A stretch of 39,287 bases of DNA from Patescibacteria group bacterium (lineage in GTDB: Bacteria; Patescibacteriota; Patescibacteriia; Patescibacteriales; UBA12465). Both the position numbers and the translations under genes were made by a program. The notes below the pieces were generated by a model that saw nothing but the letters and a program-made list of their open reading frames with translations, did no database searches and was not told the DNA's origin. The DNA is taken from the NCBI GenBank assembly GCA_016938835.1, contig JAFGTW010000029.1, positions 1 through 39,287 on the forward strand. Reading direction: 5' to 3'. Positions 6,842-14,949 of the stretch are shown here, piece by piece. Position 1 is the first letter of the stretch; the number at the start of each line of letters is the position of its first letter.

Positions 6842-9800
6842 ACACATTTTTATTATCTTTCTTGTCTTTGCTTGTGGTTTTTGTTTAGGCAAAAGTGTTT
6901 TAGCTTTAGAACCGGGAACCATTTTATACCGCACTTCTAGTAATGGCGAGATGTATGGTTATAGTAGCAAGGAATTAATTAAGGAAAAAAATGGTGTCAT
7001 GACTAATATATATCCTGGTCATGCCGCTATTTATATCGGACAAGAAGATGGAGTTGATTATGTAGTTGAAGCTTTAAGCGGCGGTATTGTAAAAACACCG
7101 GCCAAATATTTTGTGAATGAGTCCTTGGGAGAAGAATTAGTTGCCGCTAAATTGCCACAAGCGGCTACTCCTTGGCAACGTGCTCGAGCGGTAGCTTTAG
7201 CTAAATATTTAGCTAGTGCTGATTTGGCCTATGACTTTGATTTTTCCGCACAAAAAGGTCCTTGGAGCGGTGATTGGACCTGCGTTGGCTTAACTGAAAA
7301 GGTGTACGAAAGTTCTAATGCTAGCAATCCTGAGCGCTTAGGCGCCTTAGAATATGATTATCGTTATTATGCTGTTGATATTACTCCAGATGGTTATGAT
7401 AATGATAGTTATTATAATGATGTGGGCGACTGTTTTTCCAGTCGTCGTGAATATTCCAAAATTACACGCCGGAAAAATACAGTTTTACCAGTTCCGGAAA
7501 TTATTGGTTATAATGCTGGTAAAGAATATGCTGGTAATCGTTATATATTTTTACCATACACTCAGGCTTTGCAATCAAGTTTGCGTGATGTGCCTGTAGA
7601 CATTCAATTAAGTAGTTCTTTTGAAGATAAAAACGTACGGGGTAAGGTAAATAATGTGGGTATTATTTTGCAGTGGAGTTTAATTAATAATCCTATTTCT
7701 AGTCTTAAAAAAATAGCCTCAAGTTTAAGTAACGGACTTGGTCAGATTATTAACAGTGATACAAAAACCGATGAATTAGTTTGGTCGGAGCAGATTCCTG
7801 AAAATAAGGTAAGTGAATCAGCTTTAGTAGCAGCTGATAATACCAAAATAAATCCCCAAACTTCTTTACATGTCGCAGTTAATCCTAGTATTAATAAGGC
7901 GTCTTCTCCAGATATAGAGATTGATACAAATACAAAACAAAAGCTCAGTGAACAAATTAATGAAAAAACTCCAACGCCGCCTTCAGCTGATGTTTTCAGC
8001 GCTATCAGAGTAAATAGTGAAAATATTACGAGCATAGCAAGCTCATCCACCAATCTCAATATCCCGGTTAAAAATACAAGTGCAGAGAATAAAAAGGAAG
8101 TACAAGTGGCAAGTAATAAAGTTGATGATAAGAATGTGGCTCTATGGACACCGCTAATAAATAAAATTACTAGTTCAAGTAGTCCTAATATCAGCTCCAG
8201 TACTGTTATTACTGCGGCCACAACCACAAATACAACAATAGAGGCACCGCTTACTCTCCTTATTAGCCGTATATATGCCCAAGGTGATGATGACTGGATG
8301 GAGATCTGGAATTATGGGGAAGAAGATATTGATTTAGCAGCTCGTAAAATACGCTTAGAAAAAAGTCGCACCGCTTTAAATCCCTCTATTATGTTGCGTT
8401 TTGATAGTGATAGTGACGCCCAATTTCCTGGCGGCACTATTATTGCGGCTGGTTCGGCTTATCGAATTGTGCGCGATGATGCGGCTCCAGAACTAAGAGC
8501 GGCCGCTCATGCTATTGCCTTGCGAGATGATTTTATTTTTACTGATAGTGGCTATAGTATATATTTAGCCGCTGATGTCGTTAGCGGACCAGATGACCCG
8601 GATATTTTAGATTATATCGGTTATGGTGAGGCTTCATATTATGAAGGCCTTGGGCCGGCACCAGCTTTGACTGAAAATTATTTACTTCGTCGTAAAGCTG
8701 ATAGTAATACTGTGTTAGCGGACATTCTTAATGGCGGTGAAAAAGCTAATTGGGCGCCAATTTACGATAGTAATAATAATAGTCGCGACTGGCTACTTTG
8801 GCCTTTAGGCGGTGAAGAAATTGTTAGTCCAGACCCCGATCCAGACCCCGATCCAGAACCTGATCCAGACCCTGACCCAGACCCTGACCCAGACCCTGAC
8901 CCAGACCCCGATCCAGAACCTGATCCTGACACGCCTTTTACTCTTTTATCCGGTCTTGATAGCGCTGGCTTAAGCTATCTTTGGTCATTTGAAGAGTGCA
9001 CTGGTTCAAGCACTCAAGAAATGATTAGTAATAATGAAAGTCGAGCCCTACTTTCTGAAGCTCAATGGAGTTTAGGACGATGGGGCTGTGGACAGAAATT
9101 ACCTTATCAGGGAGAAAGTTTAAGAGCGGACTTAAATCCGGCTTTAAGTGGTGGCAATTTTTCTATGGCTGCGCAATTTAAGGGTGATGGTGATTATGCT
9201 CATTCATATTATATTTTAAGCAATCAAGCAGAAGGCATTTCTATAAGCTTTCATTTGTTTAATGGCATGGTGGAATTTAATGGTTTGCCGGGCTTAGATG
9301 GACGTTATAATACTTCTAAGTATATGGATAATAATTGGCATCAAGTAGTTTTTGTGTGGTCTAGTGATGAGGGCTATTGGGCTTTATATATTGATGGCGA
9401 ACAATTATTTTATCAAGATTTTTTAGGTCTTTCTCCTGATTTTGATCATATTTATGCTACAGCCATGTCTGGTGATGTTTATATTGATGACTTAGCTTTA
9501 TGGAATCGCTTGTTGTCAGAAACTGAAATTCAAAACTGGGCTGTCGGTCCCGCTCCCTTTAATCCGCAAGTTAGTCGTGAAGAACCAGCTTCTTTAAGCT
9601 TGTTGCATTTTTGGAATTTTGATGAAGCTAGTGGTAGTTTAGCGGCTGACAGTGTAGGTAATTTGGACTGGCAATTTCCAGATAACGCTTTTGTTTACAG
9701 CGGTGTGAGTGGACGTGCGCTAAATTATCCCCCCTTAAACACTAATTATGAATTGAATGATATAAATTTAAGTACAAATAATTTTTCTTTTTCTTGGTGG

Positions 9801-10202
9801 TGGCAAAATATGGCGCCTGACGGCTATAATGGTCGTCTGCATTTAGGACTATTGGATGAAAATAACTTAGAAACTAGTTTTACTTTTAGTAATTATCGGC
9901 AGATACTAAATACTAATGGTGATGAATTGCGTTGGGCTGATAATTACGAAATTTTGAATAATGATAATCTATGGCATCATCTAGCGCTTGTGTATGATGA
10001 TTATCGTTACCTTTGGCAATTATATGTTGATGGCGATTTAAAACTTGAGTCATATCGTTTGCCGCTACAATCAGATATAATTAGTAAGTTATATATGTCG
10101 ACTGAAGTAACTGATTATAAGTTAGATAATTTTAAGATTTGGCAGGGTATTTTGGATGCTGATAAAGTGCTATCTGAATATATAAATGAGAAGCCGGAAT
10201 AA
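6828..10202 (+). CDS. large secreted surface protein: YiiX-like papain-fold domain, lamin-tail domain, Asp-Pro linker and two LamG-like domains
   Basis: 1124 residues. A signal peptide spans residues 1-26 (cleavage after SVLA). Residues ~27-240 resemble the permuted papain-like YaeF/YiiX (NlpC/P60-related) hydrolases: PGHAAIYIG with His65, VVEALSGGIVKTP, and WTCVGLTEKVY with Cys152 as candidate nucleophile. A Ser/Thr/Asn-rich linker (~330-470) leads to a lamin-tail-like beta domain (~475-610, ISRIYAQGDDDWMEIWNYG). Residues 668-701 are 17 Pro-Asp/Pro-Glu dipeptides. Two concanavalin/LamG-like domains follow (~780-905 and ~926-1122; NWHQVVFVW...YWALYIDGE and LWHHLALVYDDYRYLWQLYVDG), each with a conserved IDDLALWNR / LDNFKIWQG end. 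The domains suggest a peptidoglycan- or lipid-acting enzyme on a stalk with glycan-binding tips. No sortase motif is seen at the C-terminus. Confidence 0.82.
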   Translation: MKKYKHIFIIFLVFACGFCLGKSVLALEPGTILYRTSSNGEMYGYSSKELIKEKNGVMTNIYPGHAAIYIGQEDGVDYVVEALSGGIVKTPAKYFVNESLGEELVAAKLPQAATPWQRARAVALAKYLASADLAYDFDFSAQKGPWSGDWTCVGLTEKVYESSNASNPERLGALEYDYRYYAVDITPDGYDNDSYYNDVGDCFSSRREYSKITRRKNTVLPVPEIIGYNAGKEYAGNRYIFLPYTQALQSSLRDVPVDIQLSSSFEDKNVRGKVNNVGIILQWSLINNPISSLKKIASSLSNGLGQIINSDTKTDELVWSEQIPENKVSESALVAADNTKINPQTSLHVAVNPSINKASSPDIEIDTNTKQKLSEQINEKTPTPPSADVFSAIRVNSENITSIASSSTNLNIPVKNTSAENKKEVQVASNKVDDKNVALWTPLINKITSSSSPNISSSTVITAATTTNTTIEAPLTLLISRIYAQGDDDWMEIWNYGEEDIDLAARKIRLEKSRTALNPSIMLRFDSDSDAQFPGGTIIAAGSAYRIVRDDAAPELRAAAHAIALRDDFIFTDSGYSIYLAADVVSGPDDPDILDYIGYGEASYYEGLGPAPALTENYLLRRKADSNTVLADILNGGEKANWAPIYDSNNNSRDWLLWPLGGEEIVSPDPDPDPDPEPDPDPDPDPDPDPDPDPDPEPDPDTPFTLLSGLDSAGLSYLWSFEECTGSSTQEMISNNESRALLSEAQWSLGRWGCGQKLPYQGESLRADLNPALSGGNFSMAAQFKGDGDYAHSYYILSNQAEGISISFHLFNGMVEFNGLPGLDGRYNTSKYMDNNWHQVVFVWSSDEGYWALYIDGEQLFYQDFLGLSPDFDHIYATAMSGDVYIDDLALWNRLLSETEIQNWAVGPAPFNPQVSREEPASLSLLHFWNFDEASGSLAADSVGNLDWQFPDNAFVYSGVSGRALNYPPLNTNYELNDINLSTNNFSFSWWWQNMAPDGYNGRLHLGLLDENNLETSFTFSNYRQILNTNGDELRWADNYEILNNDNLWHHLALVYDDYRYLWQLYVDGDLKLESYRLPLQSDIISKLYMSTEVTDYKLDNFKIWQGILDADKVLSEYINEKPE
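8829..8930 (+). repeat. in-frame tandem repeat encoding Pro-Asp/Pro-Glu dipeptides
   Basis: 102 bases made of 6-base units of the type CCAGAC / CCTGAC / CCCGAT, with larger 12-base units repeated (CCAGACCCCGAT, CCAGACCCTGAC). The units encode a rigid acidic linker in the secreted protein. Such repeats readily change length by slippage, so alleles may differ in multiples of two residues. Confidence 0.9.
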
Positions 10203-10203
10203 G

Positions 10204-10236
10204 AAAAAAGCGGGGACAGTAGTCTCCGCTTTTTCA
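10204..10236 (+). terminator. terminator of the surface-protein operon
   Basis: AAAAAAGCGGGGAC, loop AGTA, GTCTCCGCTTTTT: a near-perfect 13-bp stem (one mismatch) ending in T's, immediately after the stop codon. Confidence 0.88.
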
Positions 10237-10292
10237 TTTTTTATAGTAAATGTCAATATCTTGTCAAAAATGCCCAAATATTTCTTAAAAAT

Positions 10293-10320
10293 TTGATTTT
10301 TTTTGATTTTTTTAGTACGA
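10293..10320 (+). promoter_or_regulatory. possible promoter of rnpB
   Basis: TTGATT (10293-10298), 16 bases, TACGAT (10315-10320) would start transcription at about 10327, just before the RNase P RNA. An overlapping TATAGG (10321-10326) is an alternative -10. The preceding bases from 10237 are AT-rich and hold no gene. Confidence 0.4.
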
Positions 10321-10332
10321 TATAGGTGTTAA

Positions 10333-10695
10333 TCGGGGCAGGTAAGCGGCCGCTCTTTTGCGTTATTTGACGTAAAGGGGAGGAAAGTCCGGACTTCATA
10401 AAAAGGGTAGCGGCTAATGACCGCCGAGAGCAATCTTAGGGAAAGTGCCACAGAGACAATACTATCTGCGTTTACGTGGAGAAAGGTGAAAAGTAGTTTG
10501 GTGTCCTTTATTGGGCTACAAGCTTCGACCGCCGGTAACGGCGTGTTCGTGGTAAACCCTGCCTGAAGCAAGAGCAAAGCCGCGTGGCCCGTAAGGGCTT
10601 TACGCGGTAAAAAGTAGCTCGCTTGACTTAATTGGTAACAATTAAGCTAGATAAATGGCCGCTCACGACAGAATCCGGCTTATCGCCTACCCCTA
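10333..10695 (+). ncRNA. rnpB: RNase P RNA, bacterial type A
   Basis: Catalytic RNA that matures the 5' ends of tRNAs. Recognised from its conserved blocks: GAGGAAAGTCCGGACT (10380-10395), AGGGAAAGTGCCACAGAGA (about 10439-10457), GGTAAACCC (10551-10559) and GACAGAATCCGGCTTATCG near the 3' end (P4 strand). The ends pair as P1: GGGGCAGG (10335-10342) with CCTACCCC (10686-10693). GCGGCC near 10346 pairs with GGCCGC near 10659 (P2). In the P15-P17 region GAGC (10572-10575) pairs with GCTC (10617-10620), and CCGCGT (10580-10585) pairs with ACGCGG (10602-10607), which would hide the GGU that normally binds tRNA CCA ends. No intrinsic terminator follows before the next gene. The ends are estimated to a few bases. 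Confidence 0.95.
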
Positions 10696-10747
10696 TTAAT
10701 ATTTTTAATATTTAGATAATTAATTATTAAATAGCTTTAATCATCTT

Positions 10748-12163
10748 ATGAAAAAACCAGAATTGTTTTTTAGTTTTCTTTTAGTGCCTCTTGATTATGC
10801 TTTGTTAGTGTTAGCCGCTGTTTCGGCCTATCATTTACGTTTTTCTAGTATCTCCACCGGAATTCGACCGGTAATTTTTAATCTACCTTTTGATCGTTAT
10901 TTTGAGCTTGCTCTATTAATTGCTGCCGCTTGGGTAATTCTATTTGCTTTAGCCGGTATGTATAGCATCCGCCAACCAGCCAATGTGGCTCGTGAATTAG
11001 CTCGCGTTATCCTCACCTGTTCTACTGGTCTAGCTTTAATTGCTATTTATATATTTTTTCAACGGGAACTTTTTGATTCCCGTTTTATCGTTATTGCCGC
11101 TTGGTTGTTATCAATTATTTATATTAGTTTTGGTCGTCTTTTTATTCGTTATTTAAGAAGACGTTTATATCGTTTTGGCATTGGTGCTAAAAATATCGTC
11201 TTAGTAGGTAATAGTAAGACCACGGAAAAATTATTATCAGAGTTTGCTGTTAATCCCTATCTCGGTTATAAGGTGGTTAAGCGCTTACGTGACTTTTCCT
11301 TAGAGAGTGCTCAAGAGTTATTAGAAATAATGAAGAGAGTGTCGGTGGATGATATTATGCAAAGTGATCCTAATCTAACTAAGGCTGAATCTTTACGGCT
11401 TTATGATTTTGCTGCCGAACATCATTTAACCTATAAATATGTGGCCGATTTATTAGAGGTTAAGGTTTTGCGCACGGAAGTTACAAGTTTATTGGGCATT
11501 CCAATTGTAGAAGTAAAGAAAACAACTCTAGATGGTTGGGGTAGAATTATTAAACGTTTACTTGATATAGTCGGCTCTGGTTTACTAATTATTATTTTTT
11601 CTCCTGTTTTATTGATAGTAGCAATAATCATTAAGCTTGATTCACGCGGACCTGTGTTTTTTTCTAATCGTGATGACGGCTCAGTTGTGACTCGGGTAGG
11701 TGAAGGGGGTAAGCCTTTTCGTTACTTTAAATTTCGTTCAATGATTGTTAATTCCGATAGCATGCGCTATCGCGAGCTGGCCGATAATAATTTACGCACT
11801 GATGGACCGCTGGTAAAGATTAAAGATGACCCTCGTGTTACTCACGTTGGACAGGTTATTCGTCGTTGGTCTATAGATGAATTGCCAGAATTATTTTTAG
11901 TATTTATTGGGAAGATGAGTCTTGTCGGTCCTCGTCCGCATTTACCAGAAGAAGTAGCAAAATATGAACATCATCATCGCAAGACATTAACGGTTAAGCC
12001 GGGAATTACTGGCTTAGCTCAGGTTTCTGGACGCAGTGATTTATTATTTGAAGAAGAAGTAAAGTTAGATGTTTATTATTTAGAAAATTGGTCTTTGTTT
12101 TTAGATATTTCTATCTTATTAAAAACACCTTTGGCGGTGTTAAAACATCGACAAGCCGAATAA
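10748..12163 (+). CDS. polyprenyl glycosylphosphotransferase (initiating sugar-phosphate transferase)
   Basis: 471 residues. Transfers a sugar phosphate from a UDP-sugar to undecaprenyl phosphate, starting a lipid-linked glycan. Four N-terminal membrane segments (~11-130) precede a cytosolic Rossmann-like CoA-binding domain (~145-245, NIVLVGNSKTTEKLL). The catalytic bacterial sugar transferase domain starts with RLLDIVGSGLLIIIFSP at about 272 and shows KFRSM, DDPRVTHVGQVIRRWSIDELP, the LVGPRPHLPEEV block and KPGITGLAQVSGRSDL. All hallmark residues of the WcaJ/WbaP family are present. It lies 52 bases after rnpB with no terminator between them, and is followed by two glycosyltransferases. The sugar cannot be told from sequence. 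Confidence 0.92.
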   Translation: MKKPELFFSFLLVPLDYALLVLAAVSAYHLRFSSISTGIRPVIFNLPFDRYFELALLIAAAWVILFALAGMYSIRQPANVARELARVILTCSTGLALIAIYIFFQRELFDSRFIVIAAWLLSIIYISFGRLFIRYLRRRLYRFGIGAKNIVLVGNSKTTEKLLSEFAVNPYLGYKVVKRLRDFSLESAQELLEIMKRVSVDDIMQSDPNLTKAESLRLYDFAAEHHLTYKYVADLLEVKVLRTEVTSLLGIPIVEVKKTTLDGWGRIIKRLLDIVGSGLLIIIFSPVLLIVAIIIKLDSRGPVFFSNRDDGSVVTRVGEGGKPFRYFKFRSMIVNSDSMRYRELADNNLRTDGPLVKIKDDPRVTHVGQVIRRWSIDELPELFLVFIGKMSLVGPRPHLPEEVAKYEHHHRKTLTVKPGITGLAQVSGRSDLLFEEEVKLDVYYLENWSLFLDISILLKTPLAVLKHRQAE

Positions 12164-12170
12164 TTAATTT

Positions 12171-12204
12171 ACGCTTTTAAGCTTTGGCGAGTTTAAGCGT
12201 TTTT
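12171..12204 (+). terminator. weak terminator-like hairpin between sugar transferase and GT4
   Basis: ACGCTT (12171-12176) and AAGCGT (12195-12200) can pair, with additional slipped A/T pairs, followed by four T's. The next ATG starts 5 bases later, so if active it would attenuate rather than separate the operon. Confidence 0.35.
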
Positions 12205-12209
12205 AATCA

Positions 12210-13352
12210 ATGAAAGTTGCTTTAATCCATGATCATCTCGCTCAAGAGGGCGGGGCAGAAAAAGTTCTAAAAGTATTGGCAGACATGTTTCCGGAGGCAC
12301 CGATTTATACTCTTCTTTACGAAAAAAAGAATGTTGATAAGAATTTTTCCGGTCGTAAAATCGAAACTTCAATTATTCAACGTCTGCCTGGCGGCGTTCG
12401 TCATTATAAATGGTACCTATTTTTTATGCCTTTAGCGGTAGAGTTTTTTGATTTGCGTCCTTATGATTTAGTTATCTCTGATGCTAGTGCTTTTGCTAAA
12501 GGAGTTATTACTAACCCAGAGACGCTACATATTTGCTATTGCCATACTCCCACCCGTTATCTTTGGAGTGATACTCATCAGTATTTAAACGAATTGAAAT
12601 ATAATAAGTGGATTAAGAAAATTATCTCCTTAACTTTAGGACGTTTACGTCTTTGGGATTTTAGTGCCGCCCAAAGGGTCGATTACTTTATTGCTAATTC
12701 CAATACGGTTAAAAAGAGGATTAATAAATTTTATCGTCGTGATTCAGAAATTATTTATCCACCAGTTGAGACTCATAAATTTAAGTTGGTCGATTTAAGT
12801 CAGCAGAGTCGGGGTGAGCGTTATTTCTTACTTGGTTGTCGCTTGGCTCCATATAAGCGTGTAGATATTGTCGTGCAAGCTTTTGTCGCCTTAGGATCTG
12901 AGTATAAGTTGAAAATATTTGGCGACGGATTAGATTTACCGCGTTTACGTAAATTAGCTGGCGAAGCTAGTAATATTGAATTTTTAGGAAGAGTAAGCGA
13001 AGAACAAAAGATTGATTTGTATGCTCATGCGCTCGCCTTTATTAACCCTCAAGAAGAGGATTTTGGCATCACCGCTATTGAAGCCATGGCCTCGGGTCGA
13101 CCAGTTCTAGCTTATAAGCTTGGGGGAGCGACTGAGACAATTACTGAAAATGTGAGCGGTCTATTTTTTAAAGAACAGACAGCGGCGGCAATCATGAAAA
13201 CGGTCCGTAAGTTTATTGATGGGGTTGATAAGGAAGGGAAGATTTGGGATTCGCAGGCTATAAAAAATAGCACAAATAAATATTCGGTTGAGAATTTTAA
13301 ACAGCAAATCATGGCTGTGATTGAAGAGAAGAAGAAAGATTTAACAAGCTAA
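12210..13352 (+). CDS. family 4 glycosyltransferase
   Basis: 380 residues, GT-B fold. The N-terminal Rossmann domain starts with VALIHDHLAQEGGAEKVL (glycine-rich acceptor loop). The C-terminal GT4 domain holds FLLGCRLAPYKRVDIVVQAF, LKIFGDGLDLPRLRKLA, IEFLGRVSEEQKIDLYAHA and the donor-binding NPQEEDFGITAIEAMASGRPVLAY with the E-x7-E motif. It adds a sugar from a nucleotide donor to a lipid-linked or other glycan at the inner face of the membrane. It sits between the initiating transferase and a second GT4 (4 bases apart), so the three probably build the first residues of one glycan. Donor and linkage are unknown. Confidence 0.9.
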   Translation: MKVALIHDHLAQEGGAEKVLKVLADMFPEAPIYTLLYEKKNVDKNFSGRKIETSIIQRLPGGVRHYKWYLFFMPLAVEFFDLRPYDLVISDASAFAKGVITNPETLHICYCHTPTRYLWSDTHQYLNELKYNKWIKKIISLTLGRLRLWDFSAAQRVDYFIANSNTVKKRINKFYRRDSEIIYPPVETHKFKLVDLSQQSRGERYFLLGCRLAPYKRVDIVVQAFVALGSEYKLKIFGDGLDLPRLRKLAGEASNIEFLGRVSEEQKIDLYAHALAFINPQEEDFGITAIEAMASGRPVLAYKLGGATETITENVSGLFFKEQTAAAIMKTVRKFIDGVDKEGKIWDSQAIKNSTNKYSVENFKQQIMAVIEEKKKDLTS

Positions 13353-13356
13353 GTTT

Positions 13357-14499
13357 ATGCGCATTGGCGTTGATATTAGAGTATTAATGGATAAACACTA
13401 TAGTGGCGTTTCTCAATATGCCTCTTCTTTGTTGCGAACAATGTTGAAGATTGATAAAGATGATGAGTTTCGTCTTTTTTATAATTCCTATCATGATGTT
13501 AGGGCTAACATTGGTAGTTTTGATCACGCACAATTATCAATTAAACGTAGTCGTATTCCTAATAAAATATTTAACTATTTTTTACAAAAAAGCCTTGCTT
13601 GGCCAAAATTAGATAAGTTAGTCGGTGGGGTTGATATTTTTTGGTCTCCACATATTAATTTTACTAAATTATCTTCTCGCACAAAACACGTTTTAACTAT
13701 TCATGATATTTCTTTTTTGCGCTATCCAGAATTTTTTAGTTATCGTAAGAACTTTTGGCATAAAGCCTTGGTTTTAAAAAAACTAACTGATAGTTGTGCT
13801 GCTATCGTGGCCGTTTCTGAAAATACTCGTCGTGATATTATTGATCTATTGCAAGTTCCAGAAGAAAAGGTGATAACTATTTATTCTGGTTTGAATGTGA
13901 GCGTAGCTTTGCCTAGTCCGGAAAAAGAAAAAAATTTTTTTCGTCGTCATGAGCTTAAATCTAATTTTATTTTATATTTAGGTACAATTGAACCAAGAAA
14001 AAATATTGCTGGTTTAATTTATGCCTATAATCGTCTACGTGATGAGAATATTAAATTGGTTGACGTGCAATTAGTTTTAGCTGGTGCTAATGGTTGGCGT
14101 AATCGGGCCATTTATCGTGCTTGGGAAAATTCACCGTATCGTCGTGATATAAAATTTCTTGGTTATGTTTCTGACGGGGAAAAGGAATTACTTTATCGTC
14201 GCGCCCAAGTTTTTGTCTATCCATCATACTATGAAGGCTTTGGATTACCCCCTCTAGAGGCGATGGCGCACTCTTTGCCAGTTATAACTAGTAATGTGTC
14301 TAGTTTGCCAGAAGTAGTGGGCGCAGCCGCTTTATCAATTAATCCATATGATATTAATGAGATTGCCAAGGCTTTAGAGTTAGTGGTAACAAATGCAGAA
14401 TTAAAGGCTCAATTGATTAAGTCTGGGCAAGAGCAAATCAAGAAGTTTTCTTGGGAAAAAACAGCTCAAGAGTATTTCAAATTATTTAAGAACTTATAA
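13357..14499 (+). CDS. family 4 glycosyltransferase, mannosyltransferase-like
   Basis: 380 residues. N-terminus RIGVDIRVLMDKHYSGVSQYASSLL is the typical start of the WbdA/MtfB-like GT4 branch. The C-terminal domain shows FILYLGTIEPRKNIAGLIYAY, LVLAGANGWRN, IKFLGYVSDGEKELLYRRA and VYPSYYEGFGLPPLEAMAHS with the conserved glutamates. Many relatives transfer mannose, but specificity cannot be read from the sequence. The start is 4 bases after the previous stop and the stop is 1 base before dtd, so the operon is tight. It likely acts on the same glycan as the neighbouring GT4. Confidence 0.9.
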   Translation: MRIGVDIRVLMDKHYSGVSQYASSLLRTMLKIDKDDEFRLFYNSYHDVRANIGSFDHAQLSIKRSRIPNKIFNYFLQKSLAWPKLDKLVGGVDIFWSPHINFTKLSSRTKHVLTIHDISFLRYPEFFSYRKNFWHKALVLKKLTDSCAAIVAVSENTRRDIIDLLQVPEEKVITIYSGLNVSVALPSPEKEKNFFRRHELKSNFILYLGTIEPRKNIAGLIYAYNRLRDENIKLVDVQLVLAGANGWRNRAIYRAWENSPYRRDIKFLGYVSDGEKELLYRRAQVFVYPSYYEGFGLPPLEAMAHSLPVITSNVSSLPEVVGAAALSINPYDINEIAKALELVVTNAELKAQLIKSGQEQIKKFSWEKTAQEYFKLFKNL

Positions 14500-14500
14500 T

Positions 14501-14938
14501 ATGCGTGCAGTTATACAAAGAGTAAGCCAAGCAGTTGTTCATTATAATAATGAAGAGGTGAGTAAAATCGGCGCTGGTTTTTTAGTTTTAGTTGCTATTA
14601 AAGTCGGAGATGCAGAAGCCCAGGTAAAAAAGATGGCTGAAAAGATTGCACATCTGCGTATTCTTGAAGATGAAACAGGAAAAATGAATTTGTCATTGAT
14701 TGATAAGAAACAGAGTGTATTATTAGTTTCACAATTTACTCTCTATGGTGACTGTGAACGAGGGAATCGTCCGAGTTTTATTCATTCGGCTCGTCCAGAG
14801 GAAGCTTTGCCATTATTTAAATTATTGCAGAGTGAATTACAGAAGTTTATTAAAGAATTGCCAGTGGGTGTTTTTGGTGAATATATGCAAATTTCCTTAA
14901 CTAACGAAGGGCCAACTACAATTGTGTTGGATATCTAG
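14501..14938 (+). CDS. dtd: D-aminoacyl-tRNA deacylase
   Basis: 145 residues, the usual Dtd length. Hydrolyses D-amino acids and glycine wrongly attached to tRNAs. The two active-site motifs are present: SQFTLYGDCERGNRPSF around residues 79-95 and the C-terminal TNEGPTTIVLDI (family NxGPVT). The N-terminus MRAVIQRVSQAVV matches the family exactly, so the ATG at 14501, one base after the glycosyltransferase stop, is the right start. It is followed 11 bases later by mnmA; together they form a tRNA-quality pair attached to the glycan operon, probably by transcriptional convenience. Confidence 0.96.
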   Translation: MRAVIQRVSQAVVHYNNEEVSKIGAGFLVLVAIKVGDAEAQVKKMAEKIAHLRILEDETGKMNLSLIDKKQSVLLVSQFTLYGDCERGNRPSFIHSARPEEALPLFKLLQSELQKFIKELPVGVFGEYMQISLTNEGPTTIVLDI

Positions 14939-14949
14939 CAAGATTAAAG

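Noticed and set aside
7742-8227. 161-codon frame antisense to the secreted protein
   Set aside because: It is the reverse reading of the low-complexity Ser/Thr linker; no start signal and no homologue-like pattern.
8829-8930. CRISPR-like repeat array
   Set aside because: The repeats are directly adjacent hexamers in a coding frame with no spacers.
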